Shown piece after piece: positions 25,931 through 38,659 of a DNA stretch of 64,000 nucleotides. Each line of letters starts with the position of its first letter. Position 1 is the first letter of the stretch. A program made the translations under genes and the position numbers. The notes beneath the pieces are model-generated. The model was not told the origin of the DNA. It searched no databases and saw nothing but the letters and a program-made list of their open reading frames with translations. This stretch comes from Onchocerca volvulus (Eukaryota; Nematoda; Chromadorea; Rhabditida; Onchocercidae): positions 17,529,119 to 17,593,118 of the forward strand of contig HG738138.1 in the NCBI GenBank assembly GCA_000499405.2, read 5' to 3'.

Positions 25931-27187
25931 ACTGATACATTGCAATATGTACTTATGTGACTATTTTTAAATGAAACTTGATTAAAATTGAAACTCTAAA
26001 ATTTCATTTTAAAATCGCGAAATATCGTCAGTTTTTTTCAATCGATTTAACATATTAATTTAGCACGCATTAGAGACAACTTAGTGAAGTGATTCGAGAG
26101 ATAAAAATGTAATTCGACCCGAGATTAGCCATTAAAGGCAGCGCTGATGATTTCATTACTACTAGGATGATTTTCTTTCAGGTTCATTCAATCTACATGG
26201 AAGATTTTATGCTAATTTTGCTCAAATCCATTGCTCATTTACTTTTTCCGTTATAATTAAAAAATATTATAATTGAAATTTCAAATTGAAAACGAATTTT
26301 TCTTCATTTTGGAGATTTGCTATTATTGTCTGTAATTAAATGAAGAAAAAAAATATTGTTCTTCATTAAAATTAAAGTTAGAAATAAACTGCAGAAGATA
26401 CATGTTGAAATGGATTTTTAAAAAAATAAAAATTATGTAAAAATTTTATAAGGTCTGTTTACACTTGCATCTTTTTACAACAAGGTCAACGAGAGAAGTT
26501 TTCAAATATGGAAGAATAATAAATTTTTAACCTCGAAATATAGAATGAACCTACGAAAGCAAACAAATCGGCAAGCTCTTACACCTTTTTGACCAACCAC
26601 TACTGTTTATTTACTAAATTTTGATCAATTACATCAAATATTAATTTCAATAACAATAATTGAAATTCATTTATCGTTCTGAGCAATTTGAGGAAGATTA
26701 TTTCTTTGAATCTCATGTTACTCAGACATCTTTGCCTCTTATGGATCGAAATAATGAATCGAGGAGATGGCAAATAACGATCTGTTCTTTAAACTGATCT
26801 GATGTACAAATACCATCACGTGATATGCATATTAAAGAAACATGAAGATCTTTATGATTCCCTTCAATTTTTCAATATTTAAATTTGAGCAGAAAATTTT
26901 GATGCAAACGAATTTTTAAACCTTGAAAATTCCAGTTACGCCCACTAAAACGTTCTTTGACCTAAATTTTTCTATAAGCCTTTTTTCGGGCAACTCTTTC
27001 GAGGATAAATGCTTTTTCAATTTTTCAGTGTGTGTGTGTAAATCGGTTACATTCCGTCTTTTACCTTTCTGTTCGATACTTTTCCCTTCTTTCATTTCTT
27101 CTTCACACAAACATGTTCCAGTGATTCTGAGAATAACCGAATTTTAATTAATGCATTCTGAAATTTCTGAATACAACAAATCTTCAG
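25931..27187. other. Intergenic, ABHD17 relic to secreted Cys-rich gene
   Basis: About 1.25 kb of AT-rich sequence. Mirror open frames at 26916-27147 on both strands have no family resemblance. It presumably holds the promoter of the gene starting at 27188; no specific element was recognised. Confidence 0.45.
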
Positions 27188-28629
27188 ATGTATGTGAGAA
27201 AGCTACTGATTATTTTTATCTCATTGGCCACAATTATTGTTGGACAAGTTTGGCATCCATATGAAGCATACAATCCTTTTTATAATTCATATTCACATCA
27301 AGGTTGCTTTTTTTTAAATTTGTTTATGCCAAGTTAACTTACTCCATTCAATTTTCTTCTTTTTTTTTTCAAATTTAATGTACAAGTTTCGAAATCCTAC
27401 AGACATTTTGTTGGCACTGTATGCAGTACAACGTCAATAAGTGATTTTTTTTTAAAGTTTAAAGTTTGAAAAATTCTTTAAAAATTTTTTTGATTGTAAC
27501 TTTGTAAATAAGCTAATTGCGACAAAATTAAGTCAATGATATTCATTTCGAATAATTTCATTCTCTAAGCATATGTATAGAGAAGAAGAAAGTCGATATT
27601 TAAGTAGTGGAAGTATGACTTTTTAGCTTGTCATATAGCTTTTGATGATAGGATTGGGATATGGCGGAGGATGTGGAAATATTATAATAAGCAGTGTACC
27701 GTGTCAGCAGTTCGCTAGACAATGGAATCCATACCCGGATTATCCGGATTATCAATCGCAAAACTACAATATGAGACCATACATAATTGGTACTGATTTT
27801 TTATCCGCAGTTTCTAGACAAATTTCAGAAAAATGAATAAAAATGGTTGAATTTGCTCAATATTTTCGGAACTTTAAAATTGCAATAAACTTTTGAGAAT
27901 ATTATGGCTCAGATAGTCCAAAATAATTAATTTTGTTGCAGGAATACTGCCAAATATGTATATGCCATATGGTAGTAACGACGTAATGTCTCAGACGCCT
28001 AGAATCCCGACGGATTTTCTGAACCGAGGCATTTTGCTAGATAATACGGAAATGACAACATTACATAGCAATACATTAGCTCCAAAATTCATAGGAGCCA
28101 ATATTCTGAATGACAAGGATAGATTCACGGTAAACAATTTAAATTAGAAATGGTTACTAAATGACCAACTTTCCAATAAATTTTTGGTTGTTGGATTAGT
28201 ATTTTGGCATAAATTACCAGTCAGGAAAGAAATGAAGAAATAGATCTGATTTCATCTAATGGGCTAAAATTGGTCTTTTCGAGATAGCTCAAGTTCTTTT
28301 TAAGCTTCGCGAATCCTAACATATTAGAATCGAGATTCTATAACAATATTCAAAATGATTTGTTTTATGATGTGAATTAAAAAAATAATTGATCCATGTT
28401 GAAATCGTTATAGATCCCTAAAATTAGAATGAAAAAAATTGCTCCTGCAAATTTCGTAAAATTTCAGACTGGTGGTTGTTCCTATGATACAAATCGTAAC
28501 AGATGTGTCGACAGTTTAAATTTTTGCCAAGGAAAATGCAAAAATTTTGGTGATAATTTAACTCATGACTGCAGATGTATACCAGAAGATCTGTTAAGCA
28601 TTCTAGGCTTGACTTCATTCCGGAAATAA
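27188..28629 (+). CDS. Unrecognised secreted protein with C-terminal Cys-rich domain
   Basis: Four exons join in frame: 27188-27302, 27652-27789, 27942-28129, 28414-28629, for 218 residues. The ATG directly follows AATCTTCAG, a good spliced-leader acceptor. Residues 1 to about 20 form a clear signal peptide (MYVRKLLIIFISLATIIVGQ), so the product is probably secreted or lumenal. The middle is rich in Tyr, Pro, Asn and Gln (HPYEAYNPFYNSYSHQ, YPDYPDYQSQNYN) with a short Gly-rich piece containing CGN and a separate PCQQ. The last 50 residues hold six cysteines spaced C-x8-C-x6-C-x3-C-x10-C-x-C. The CxxxC...CxC pairing recalls Cys-stabilised alpha/beta peptides but lacks the usual Cys between them, so I assign no family. 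It has no transmembrane segment after the signal. Expression and role are unknown. Confidence 0.7.
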
Positions 28630-30282
28630 TTGAACACTTCGTTTCCTCTGGTCCCATTATTGTTATCTGATAAACGTGACATAATCTTATCATTATGGTA
28701 TAATTTGAATTTTGAAGAGATAAAAAAATTAACATGATTTAATCACGTTCATCATGCAAGAAACCAAAAATTGAATCACTTCGGACTTCTAAATTTTCCT
28801 TAATAACAATTAACACATGCAGTGTCTATTTTTGAATCTTTGGAAATTCTAATTTATAAGTTCGGTTTCAAAGTTAAGAATTTTGAAACACTAAACTTTA
28901 ATTAGACTATCATTTTATCCTAGAATAATTGATCTATCTCACTTTTTTTCTGTATTTTGTGAGAAAATTTGAAATGTTCATTATCAAAATTGATTTAAAA
29001 AATATAACATTACATTGACTTCAGTTTAACTGATTTGATATTTTTGAAATCAGATATAATACACAATGCTCTGTTATTCTTAATTTAATGGAAGCTTTAA
29101 TCAGCCTTATAAAAGATTTTTTATACTCTGAAACTTATAAAGTCTTATAAAATTCAAAATCAACAGAAATAAAAAAAACGAAATGAAATCTATTAAAACA
29201 TAGAAAATTTAACGCTTTTTTTCTGGAGCAAATCCAAACGAATTCTTTTTTCCCTTAAAATAGAAAAGAAAAGTAACTTTTGGAAATAGAGTTTTCCAAA
29301 TAGAATGCGTTTGCAAACAGAGAATTCACGTACAAACAAATGCAGAAAAGAATGTCCTGCAGTGGTACATTATTTCAAAAATTATTTTTGTATCTATCGG
29401 AATTGCACTGCATTGTAGCAATTACTTAGGCATTTTTCTATCCTGAATCGGTTACGGCGCTTCGGTTCCGGATTGAGTATGTTGATTTGGTGTGGTAAAT
29501 ACAACATGGAATAAGATATTGGTGATAGATACTGCATACTAGAATTTATCTCGTGACTAAATATCTTTCCAAGATTTTTTTTCAAAAAAAAAAAAAACTA
29601 AACATAGACGAAAATATATGTATTTCCAAGCGTATTCATCTGAAATTCAATAAAACACATTTTACGCAGCAAAATATTTTAATGGGATAAGCAGCACCGA
29701 AGTTTATGCTAATTATTATTTCCATGATATCTTTCTTGTCAAAAACATTCCAATGTTATAAGTAACAAATTTATTTTCAGTTCGACTACAATAACAGGAA
29801 TTAGTTTATGTATTAATTTTATTATCATTTATTCAAAATTTTTCTGTTTATTCCAATCATCAGCATTTTTAAAGTTTTTATTTTCAAATTTTTAGAATAT
29901 AAAATAGTAAATTACGACAGCTTTTATTATTACGCATTGCAAAAATAAAAAGATTCTGAAATATTTGTGTCATTTTCTTGAATCTGTCCAGAAGCAATAT
30001 TTAAGATATATTTACTTAAAATTAGTATTTTTGAGAATTTTTACACCCAGAAAGAATTCTTTGAAAGATGGAAGGAATTTCTTGCTATAGATACGATTCT
30101 AAAGCCTCCAAAAAATTAAAAAAAAATAAAAAATGACAGAATATTGCTGCCATGATTCCAATTCAGAAGTGAGAAGGCGATATTACACAAAAGCAGCAAA
30201 AAATTTATCGACGTATCTCATTCTAAACTTAATAAAATTTCCCGTCACAATGTTTTTCAATTGACAAATAAAAACTAAAAAA
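28630..30282. other. Intergenic, convergent 3' ends of secreted-protein and dynein-light-chain genes
   Basis: About 1.65 kb. A minus-strand frame at 29394-29585 (62 residues, mixed Ser/Tyr/Asn) lacks a clear acceptor or family and was left out. The rest is AT-rich with homopolymer runs. Confidence 0.45.
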
Positions 30283-31118
30283 TTAAATCATTACAGTGGT
30301 CAAGTTTGTGCGAAAAAGTACTACGGAAAAGGGTTCAGCAGAAAAATATAGGAAGCAGTCAGGTAAATGTGTTATGTAGCAACCAAAACTATTGCCAACA
30401 ATGCATTGCCAACCGATACCATACGTATTGTCAAATCTTTGCTTTAACAATTTAGCAACTTGTTGAAAATTATAATTTTTCAAATCAATTTGCTGCTTCA
30501 CCAATTTTTGAGCAAAAGCCGCTTTCGATTGATTCATTTCAATACTCTGTAAATTGAGGCTATTTGCAAATTTTCATCCTTTAATCCTCAGAAAGCCAAG
30601 GGGAGATGCTCATTTCGTAAATCTGTTAGAAACTGATACCAGTAATTTGCAAGAGATATACCAAGGGATAGAGTAATAACGGTAACACCTGAGAAATAGC
30701 ATTCGTAAGGCATGTTTGCGACCCAAAATATTTTTAGTTGTTGAAAATATAAAATCCCATTACTTACAAGTATGAAATCTCATTAAAATTGATGTAGATA
30801 TCTATTTCAAAAATAAAATTTTTGTTAATTGAATTTCTAATTATCAGAAGAATACAGTTGTAGAATCGATTGTTCTTGGTATTAATGTTAGCCGTTTTTT
30901 CAATTTTTTCCTTCAAGCATACAATTCACATTCCACCCCCACCCTACCCTCCCGGTTTTGTTTGTCTCTTGATTTTGTCGGTAAGCTATTGGAATATGAT
31001 TTGAGGTTAAATCTATTTCGAAAAAATATAGAAATAAAGAGAGAATAAGATGAATGTTAACTAAGTAGTGCAAATTGAATCAATTAAATTATATAAACAG
31101 AGAACTTACGTAATTCAT
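30283..31118 (-). CDS. Divergent LC8-type dynein light chain
   Basis: LC8 light chains are small dimeric hubs bound to dynein and many other partners. The main exon 30283-30546 encodes FQQVAKLLKQRFD followed by GWQCIVGNSFGCYITH, which aligns with the HCIVGRNFGSYVTHE core of LC8, and ends FSVVLFRTNLTTVMI. The residue usually His before CIVG is Gln, the family's THE is THL, and the C terminus is longer than in canonical LC8. The exon starts after TTTACAG in phase 0, so an upstream start is needed unless Met at 30537 is used. A nine-base exon at 31110-31118 (ATG AAT TAC) followed by GTAAGT would give a 90-residue protein of normal length; this first exon is an inference. It is probably a nematode-specific paralog rather than the universal LC8. 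Confidence 0.72.
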
Positions 31119-32102
31119 TTTTGTTGCTTGGTGTTTTATAACTCTCTTTGCAGCCACTTGACCGCTTACGCAAAACAACAATTTGTGAAATGATATTAAA
31201 AACGCGCGTTGAACTTATTTCCCTTCTTGAATAGATCTTTTTTTTTTTGAAAATTTTAATTTAATTTAACCTAATTAGAATGTTGAAGTATATCATATTG
31301 ATCTGTAATACATGTTCTGTCCCAAAGAAATTTTGCAACATAGACTAGTCGATAAGCTTCCCCTTTAGCACTGACTTTCGCAAGAATTGCGTGAATCCTG
31401 TAATTTTCAGACGTATACGCAAGATGTCATCATCTTGCAATTCACGTGTAACGATAACTATTAGATGTTTCGTGGATATTATGCATATTAGCATGAAGCA
31501 TACAATCAAAATAATAAATTCGGCAGTGCATTATTAGATCAGAAAGATCCAACAGAATTATGAGAAAAAGAAATGGCAGTAAGAATAGTTTCAGGAAAGA
31601 TCCAGAATGGATTTAAAAAATAAAAATAACGCATTGAATTTATCTCAGAGAATGATTCTTTTTTTTTTTTTTTTGAACAAATGTTTCTATTACGTTTAAT
31701 TTAATATTACGACTTGAATAATTTTAAACTCAAAAGAGATTATTCGTTTCTAAATTTGACGTTTCGAAAAATTAGCATTTGCAAGCTTTCATCAGAATCT
31801 CAAGATCTCAAGGCCCTCATAAATTATTTCGACAGGTAATGATTGCTTGACTAATTTAGCTTTCCTACAATAGAATTCTATTTAATCCAGTATCGTTGTA
31901 TTCTAACTGATATCTTCTGATGACTAAAATTCATTGTCATTTTTCCTTACAGCAGAAAAAAATTCAATTCTAAAACACCTGCATTCGGTGCAAATTTTGT
32001 CAAATTTCTGGAAAAAAACACGCCGCTCTTAATTCAAATTTATCTTTAGCTCACATTGAAAGTATAAATTGGGCCAATATCATCCGTACAGTAATATGTC
32101 CA
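31119..32102. other. Intergenic, upstream of dynein light chain and downstream of Kunitz gene
   Basis: About 1 kb with T-runs (31231-31240, 31661-31674). No coding exon or RNA gene was recognised. Confidence 0.45.
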
Positions 32103-35100
32103 CTATGCTTGCCCTCGCCAAAACATTATTTCCTCGTCATCCTGATTTTTACCTTCTACAGCTTTCACATTATGATTTTCATCTGCTCTAATGTCTTCTT
32201 CAAACGGTGCAATTTCTACCACAGCTGGAACTATTTCCGATTCATCCACTACTGCTGTTGTAGTAGTAATTGTTTCCATTTTCCGTACATCAGTAGAATT
32301 TCCATTAGAACGGGAAGAAGTTGGTTGTACAACTATTGATAATGACCATTGTCCTTCTGCATGCTCTGTTGGAGTGTGTTCTGGAAAAGTTGACCTTTGA
32401 TCTTCTGAAATTCAAATTTTTTTGGAATTATATCTTGCACTAGCATGCTGTAAACGCATCTCCCGTGCATTTATTCAGTGGATTTACTTTCTGTACAAAA
32501 ACATTTTCGATTTTATCATGCTAAGTTCTAGAGGAGTGATAAACTTCTTTTTTCGCAATTCTTAAAATCAGGGGTCCAATCAAAAAATCAAGCAGTTTCA
32601 GTAGGACTTAAAAATCAGAGATCAAACTCCTGTAGCCCAATGCTTTAATTTAGATAGATTATACTGAAATGTATAATCAAAGGCATAATGAGCAAATAAT
32701 AGTGTATAGATAAAGATGACATATGTAAATCTACCATTTCCAGTTTGTTGATCATAAGTATAATTCTCATCGTAATCTTCAATGGCGACCGTCTGTCTCT
32801 GTTGATCCAAATCTTCAGCTGGTAATGGTCTAGCACTTATCGTTTCTGCAACGCGAATATCTTGACGATCTGGAAGTCGATCGGCGGCAATAACCATTCC
32901 AAATGGAAAATGTTCTGCATCTGGTTGCACCTGACTACTACTCCAACTCCCTTCGCTAGTTGACTGATTGGCCATACTTCGGTCAAGATCGGGTTCAATG
33001 CTAACTTGAATTCGCGGAATTGCCAGTTGTTCAATTACTAGAAATTTCCGACTTTTTAAGGCGAACAGCTATATTCTAAATGATGTCCACTCATTTAGTT
33101 ATTCCCCGTGGTTTCGAAATTATGGGAATGCATGTTGGAAAAGACCGGAATAATTTTGGCATAAATATGTTTAAATAATCACAATATTGATTTGTTAAAA
33201 TGTTTCTCACGTGAATCCCCACTGAAGATGTATATAAATGAGTGTTACCATTTCCAATGTAATTCTCATCTTTGTTTGCGATTACGAAGCTTCACCTCCA
33301 ACAGTAAATACCAGGAACTAATTCACATGCAAGTGCTTCCAGTCTTATAACCTAGCTACTGCAAAAAGGATTACTATCGGTTGGAGAAAAGGAATTTTGA
33401 CTCAGAATCGATTTGGATAACGTGGCGAACTGTCCTCCTTCATTTCTCATCCACTTATATTCATTATCAATTATTCTCCCGAAAACTACCCCTGCTATTC
33501 TCCCAACAAATATCCCGACTATCAACAATCAAGAAGAAAACTCTTTGTTCCAACTGTCAAGCGATATTCTCATCAACTATTCTTAACCAATTCGACATCG
33601 ATAAACTCTCATCAAAGATATTATTCTTTGAATAATTGTCTATAAGAGCTAATCAAAAAAAAAAAGTTGTTTCACAAAAATGCAATTTTTTTTTTTTGGT
33701 AAGCAGCCATTTGCAATCTGCCAGATTGTATTGATCTTCCGAAATGACCCGAATAAGAATTTAGTGAGACATATTTTCATAAAATATTCTAATAAATGAT
33801 GTACAAATCACTGCCATTATAAATTTAATAATCAAAAAAAGAACCTCGATGGTTATTAAGTTGTGATATTCTCCTTGAAGGCTCACTGGCAACGCTCATG
33901 TTATTGGCATTATAGATAGATACTTTTCGCTGACCTTGACCCTGTACTTGATATGAGTCTGAAGAAGTTTGGAATAAATGTGCTTGTTGATGCTGGGATT
34001 GAGGTGTGTAGGACTGCTCTCTTCCGTATTCTGAATCAAGTAGATTTCTTCGATTATCTCTCTCTGGTTGTATCGTATGGTGCAACAGTTGTTGTTCTTG
34101 AATGGTTGTTTCTGACCAGGTATGATTCTGTTGTTGTTGTTGTACCTGTTGAAGCGGTTTTGAGATTGTTTTCAATAGTTTTCGATTTTTTTCTATTTGC
34201 TTCAATTTTTCAAAATTCTGAAGCTTCCGATTTTTCAGCTTTTCTCGTCTAACTTCTTCAAATGTCCGAACATTTTCTGGCGAAGATCCATTGAAGAATG
34301 TAGGACTTTGACCTGAATTCAAAAATTGTCCTTGTAAAGACATTTGTTGCTGATTTGTGTCATCTGATCGTTCCTTCGGTACGCGATTTTGTGCGGACTG
34401 AACTGCCTGTTGATATCGTTGCAATTCTTGCTTATATATCATCATCGCTCGTTCATATTCATCACGACGACGTTGTTGCATTATCCTATCACGTTCACGC
34501 AAAGCTTCAGCACGTGCACGTTCATAAGCTTGCAGTTGTTGAATGTATGCTTCAGTCTGTTTCGCATAAAGATGTTCAGGTGTTGGAACTGTAGAATAAA
34601 TTGCGGTGTTCCGAAGCATAACTTGACTACTTTGTGGTACTTCTTGAGGTCTTGAATAAGTGGTTTGTCCTCTTGATTGTCCAGGATGCTTATAACCTCG
34701 TGTCTCATCAATCTTTATTCTTGTGCGACGTCTCTGCGACATCTGCGCTCCATCTGACGCTTCTGACACACGGTCATGTTTAGGTGCCATCATGTGAATA
34801 CTATATCCCAGTCTTGGCTCAGGTTTAAAATGATTTGAAATTACCCTCTGTTGTTGATATGGATTATAATGAAGTAGATATTGGTATCTTCTGGTTAACT
34901 GGGCACCTCGATATTGATCATTTCGTACATTTGGTCGCAATTTCTGAAATTATTAAAAGATTATTGCTATATCCTTGCACATGCAAAATTATCTAGTTCT
35001 TTTTGAAATTGAATAATGTGCTTGATCTTATCTGTTACATTATTATTATTACAGCATATCATTTGGCCGCTCAAGCCTATTGGTTGGACTGCTTTTAAAT

Positions 35101-36883
35101 TCAATTCTATCCAATTTGACTGTTGCAAATTCAGATCCAACCAGTGCTTTATCCATCCTTCATTTTTAGTTCTGAATTATGAATGATGATTAGATCGAAA
35201 TAATTCATAAGCTATATTCATAATCCCTAGATGGATCCAACATTTGGGGAAATGTGTGAAGATACCTTTTCAGGAAATCGCCTTTTGTATTGTAACCGAC
35301 TTCTGTCAATTCCTCTGTCATTATAGCCCGAGGAACTTGCAAATAAATCACGATACTGTCGTCCTTCTCTTCGTGACACATTGCACTAAAAAATAAAAAT
35401 CACGGAAAGCGTATTTCATTTCATTAAAAAGGGAAACTTTAATTGTAACTAGCAATTCTGCAGAAGTTTGAAATAAAATGAAAAATTTTTAAGTTTAAAA
35501 TTTTGAACTTGAACATTTTAGAATTTTATTTTTCTTATTCAACTTCATCTAATCTCTATTTCGATCTATCTGTTTATTCTAGCAAATGAAAAACTGTAGC
35601 ATTCTTTGGAAGGAAAAAACTAAAACTTAAGAAAAGGTAGTTCGTATTTAAAGGAAAGAAAAGGAAACTTAAATCCAGAAAAAAGTTTATGGAGGAAAAT
35701 TAAGCTATCAAATATCAAAAAATAATTTTGCCAACCAGAAATTCTCAAGTTACGAAAGAAATTTTAAATTTCCTCATTTCAGGATCGAAATAAAAACTTG
35801 AACATTCCATGAAACTATTCATATAACGGACTTGATTGCTTGTCGATCCAGGAATGAATCGCCGAACGACCATTTTTGTAGTGAAAGTGCGATTGTCTGC
35901 GAAAATTCCACAAACTGACATACAATGATTGTAAGAATAAAACATATTAGAATTCCCACCACATCCTGACCACCAACTGAAATTTTAATTGTTCCAACTT
36001 TTAAATTCCAAAATTTTTTTTTAATGTTCAAAATTTGGAATTTTTGAGTTTTTTTTTTTTAGATAGTCTAGGAAGTTTTGAAATTTTAATATGTTTTGTG
36101 ATAGTTGTAAACTGATGATATTGTGTATGCACTATGTTTTAATCTTTTCAGTTTTCATTGCATCATGAAATCAATAAATTGTAATTTATTTGAATTCAAC
36201 TATTATTCTTACTAAAGAAATTTAAATCAGGAAAATAAATCAGCAGTATATTCGGATTTATAAGATTATTTAAGAAATAGATAGAAGAGGAAGAGAGGAG
36301 ATTCTGGAGAATAAAATGGAAAAGTATTGAATTTGTAAAGAAATTAACAAAAGTTTTTCTCTAATTGAATTTGTAAAAAAAATTTTTTAAAGATGTATGT
36401 ACCTGCAGATGCATTGTCGTATTTGCATATCAAAATGCCAACGTTCAAAGTTACCAGCACAAGTACCAGGGTCATGTGGTAGAAAACATCTTTGCCTAGG
36501 ATCATCTAAAGATTTGTACCTGCACGCTTGGCTGCATTCTGCAATACGCATCAAACAATTAATCAAGAAGAAGTGAAATGTTCGCACTTCAAGCTTATTG
36601 TCACGTATTTCTAAATCTGCTGAACCTACAAGTCTAGCGACTTTTTCCATCACAAACTTGAAAAGATACCTTCAAATGAATCAAAACGGTTTTCATTGCC
36701 TTCGCAACCGCCATAATGAAATTCTCGGCACCGATGTGCGTATCGATCATAGTACCATTTTGTTATGAATCCTCGATCTTCACAAGTGCCTCTATTTGGA
36801 TAGTGATTACATCGAGCATTTTCCAACATTTCCTGACCTCCGATGCATTCTATTAGTATAAGTACGACAGTACTCTTCAACAT
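32103..36883 (-). CDS. Secreted protein with two Kunitz domains and a long Q/R-rich and acidic tail
   Basis: Seven exons join in a single frame: 36670-36883, 36403-36538, 35832-35976, 35266-35385, 33845-34943, 32735-33037, 32103-32404, for 772 residues. MLKSTVVLILIECIGG is a signal peptide; an in-frame ATG at 36913 is an alternative start. Kunitz domain 1 (about 25-75) has all six cysteines with FHYGGCEGNENRF. Domain 2 (about 82-135) has six plus an extra Cys (RQCICSWWSGCGGN). The residue after the second Cys, the P1 site in inhibitors, is Glu in domain 1 and Ala in domain 2, not Lys or Arg, so trypsin-type inhibition is not predicted. The rest (about 160-570) is rich in Gln, Arg and Tyr, with a likely coiled coil (YERARAEALRERDRIMQQ) and a polyQ patch. 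The last 200 residues are acidic and Ser/Thr-rich. A matrix or cuticle role is possible but is inference. It has no transmembrane segment. Confidence 0.8.
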
Positions 36884-38615
36884 TATTTCTAGCCTACTAT
36901 CACAAATATGCATTACCTGAAGTGTAATACTTTAAATCAAATTTATCATACATCGAAATAAGGTTTGATAATGAAGTACCTTTTTAATGTGACATAAATT
37001 TTGAAAACAAGAAGAGAATTAAAGATTATGAAGAAACAAGAGGAAAGAGGATACCGCAGAATGTATGCCAACATGTGCTGTAAAAATTGCTTTTAAGTTC
37101 AAGCAGAAATAACACCAATCATTCATCGCAACTATTTGGAATTTTTATCATTACTCTTTTTCAAATTCACAACTTATCTTTCTATCGTTTAAATCTGCGA
37201 CTTTCTAAATTGAACGGAATATTTGTATTTTCCACTTCTTGTAATTCTAAATTTTGAGCAAAATGCTTGAATGATTTCCAAGAAAAAGACCTTTTGATTT
37301 ATTAATTATCGAAAAATCCATAAGTTTCATCTTAGACAAATCGACAGATTTGTTTTTTAAAACAAAGTCTAAATTATCGTAAATCATACTTCTGGAAATT
37401 AACAATTTCCATCAATATCTTTGCCATCAAACACTGAGAGATTTTCGTAAATGCCTATGTCGTGAACAAGTTTTTTCACCTATCTAATTTCACTGTCTGT
37501 TCTCTCGGGAGCCATAATTGAGAAAACAAATAATTGAACAATCCTGCGATAAAATTAGGCAAACAACGAATGTGAAAAAGAAGTAAATTTCAATTTTAGC
37601 ATACAAACAATATTTTGTCATTCAATATGAAATCATGAAAAAAAAAATCAAATGAAGCCCAAAATAGAGGTTTGGAATTTAAGCATGAAACTCAAAATTC
37701 AAAAATATGGGAAGTTCATTGCAGGAATTGAAATTTACATGCAAATTCAAAAATATGCGGAATTTTAATGAAGTTAAAACAAATTATTAGAAAAAATTTA
37801 GTGAATTTTTTTTGAATCACGGAAGAGATGACAATAACTGCTGCTTGCACAAAAGCTTAGTAACGAGTATGATTGATACTTTAGATAATATTTACAATTA
37901 GTAAGAAGCATCAATCGAAGGGGAATTTGTAATTTTAAAAAGATTCATCATGAGAAAAAAGGAAGGAAGGGAAGGGTAAAATGATAAGTTCATTTCCCGA
38001 GAAATGGCTCTACCAGACATATTGCGATTCACGCTATAGAACAGCTGCCGAACTGAAGTTCAGAAAGTATGCTCACTCAATTTATTGATGATATTTGCAA
38101 AAATAACTAATTCTAATCTCTTTCTTTGACATTAGAATTAATTAATTACAAATATTATAAGTGATTTACTTGATAAAATCGATTGGAAAAAATCAAGACA
38201 AGGCATTATTTCAATATAAAGTTAATTATCATTTTCCGAGTGGTTTGTTTGTAAGATCGTAAGTCATCTTCCTTTTATTTTTTAATTATTTGTTTTAAAA
38301 ATATCCAGTTTAATTGTAAAATGTGCATGCAAATAAATGCTTGAAATAATGCTTCAAAATGATTACTTATATGCAATAATAGTTCTCTACAGGAAGCTTC
38401 TTCTAAAAGTTTCAGCGACTTAAAAAAAAAAATGAAAAAGTATTAATTGATCATCAATCAATCAATCTTTTTATTCATGATATCATGAGCTTTTTAAAAC
38501 TAGGTTCTAGAACAAATTGTTGGTGCGAAATGAAAAATATTATAAATTAATTTGCTGCATTTTAATTACCATTATTTTACTCTATTATGATTATTAATCA
38601 TAGACGGAAAGATTA

Positions 38616-38659
38616 ATCCGACCAGAACTTTCATTATATCCGACCAGAACTTTCATTAT
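38616..38659. repeat. Tandem duplication of a 22-bp unit
   Basis: Two identical copies of a unit beginning ATCCGACCAGAAC and ending TTTCATTAT lie side by side at 38616-38637 and 38638-38659. No third copy was seen. Confidence 0.75.

Noticed and set aside
29394..29585. Minus-strand 63-codon ORF ending YNAVQFR
   Set aside because: No acceptor, signal peptide or family; could not be tied to a neighbour.
33381..33635. 84-codon plus-strand ORF
   Set aside because: Lies inside an intron of the Kunitz gene on the opposite strand and has no homology or splice context.
33953..34655. Plus-strand ORFs of 79-99 codons
   Set aside because: Antisense shadows of the 1.1 kb Q/R-rich exon of the Kunitz gene.
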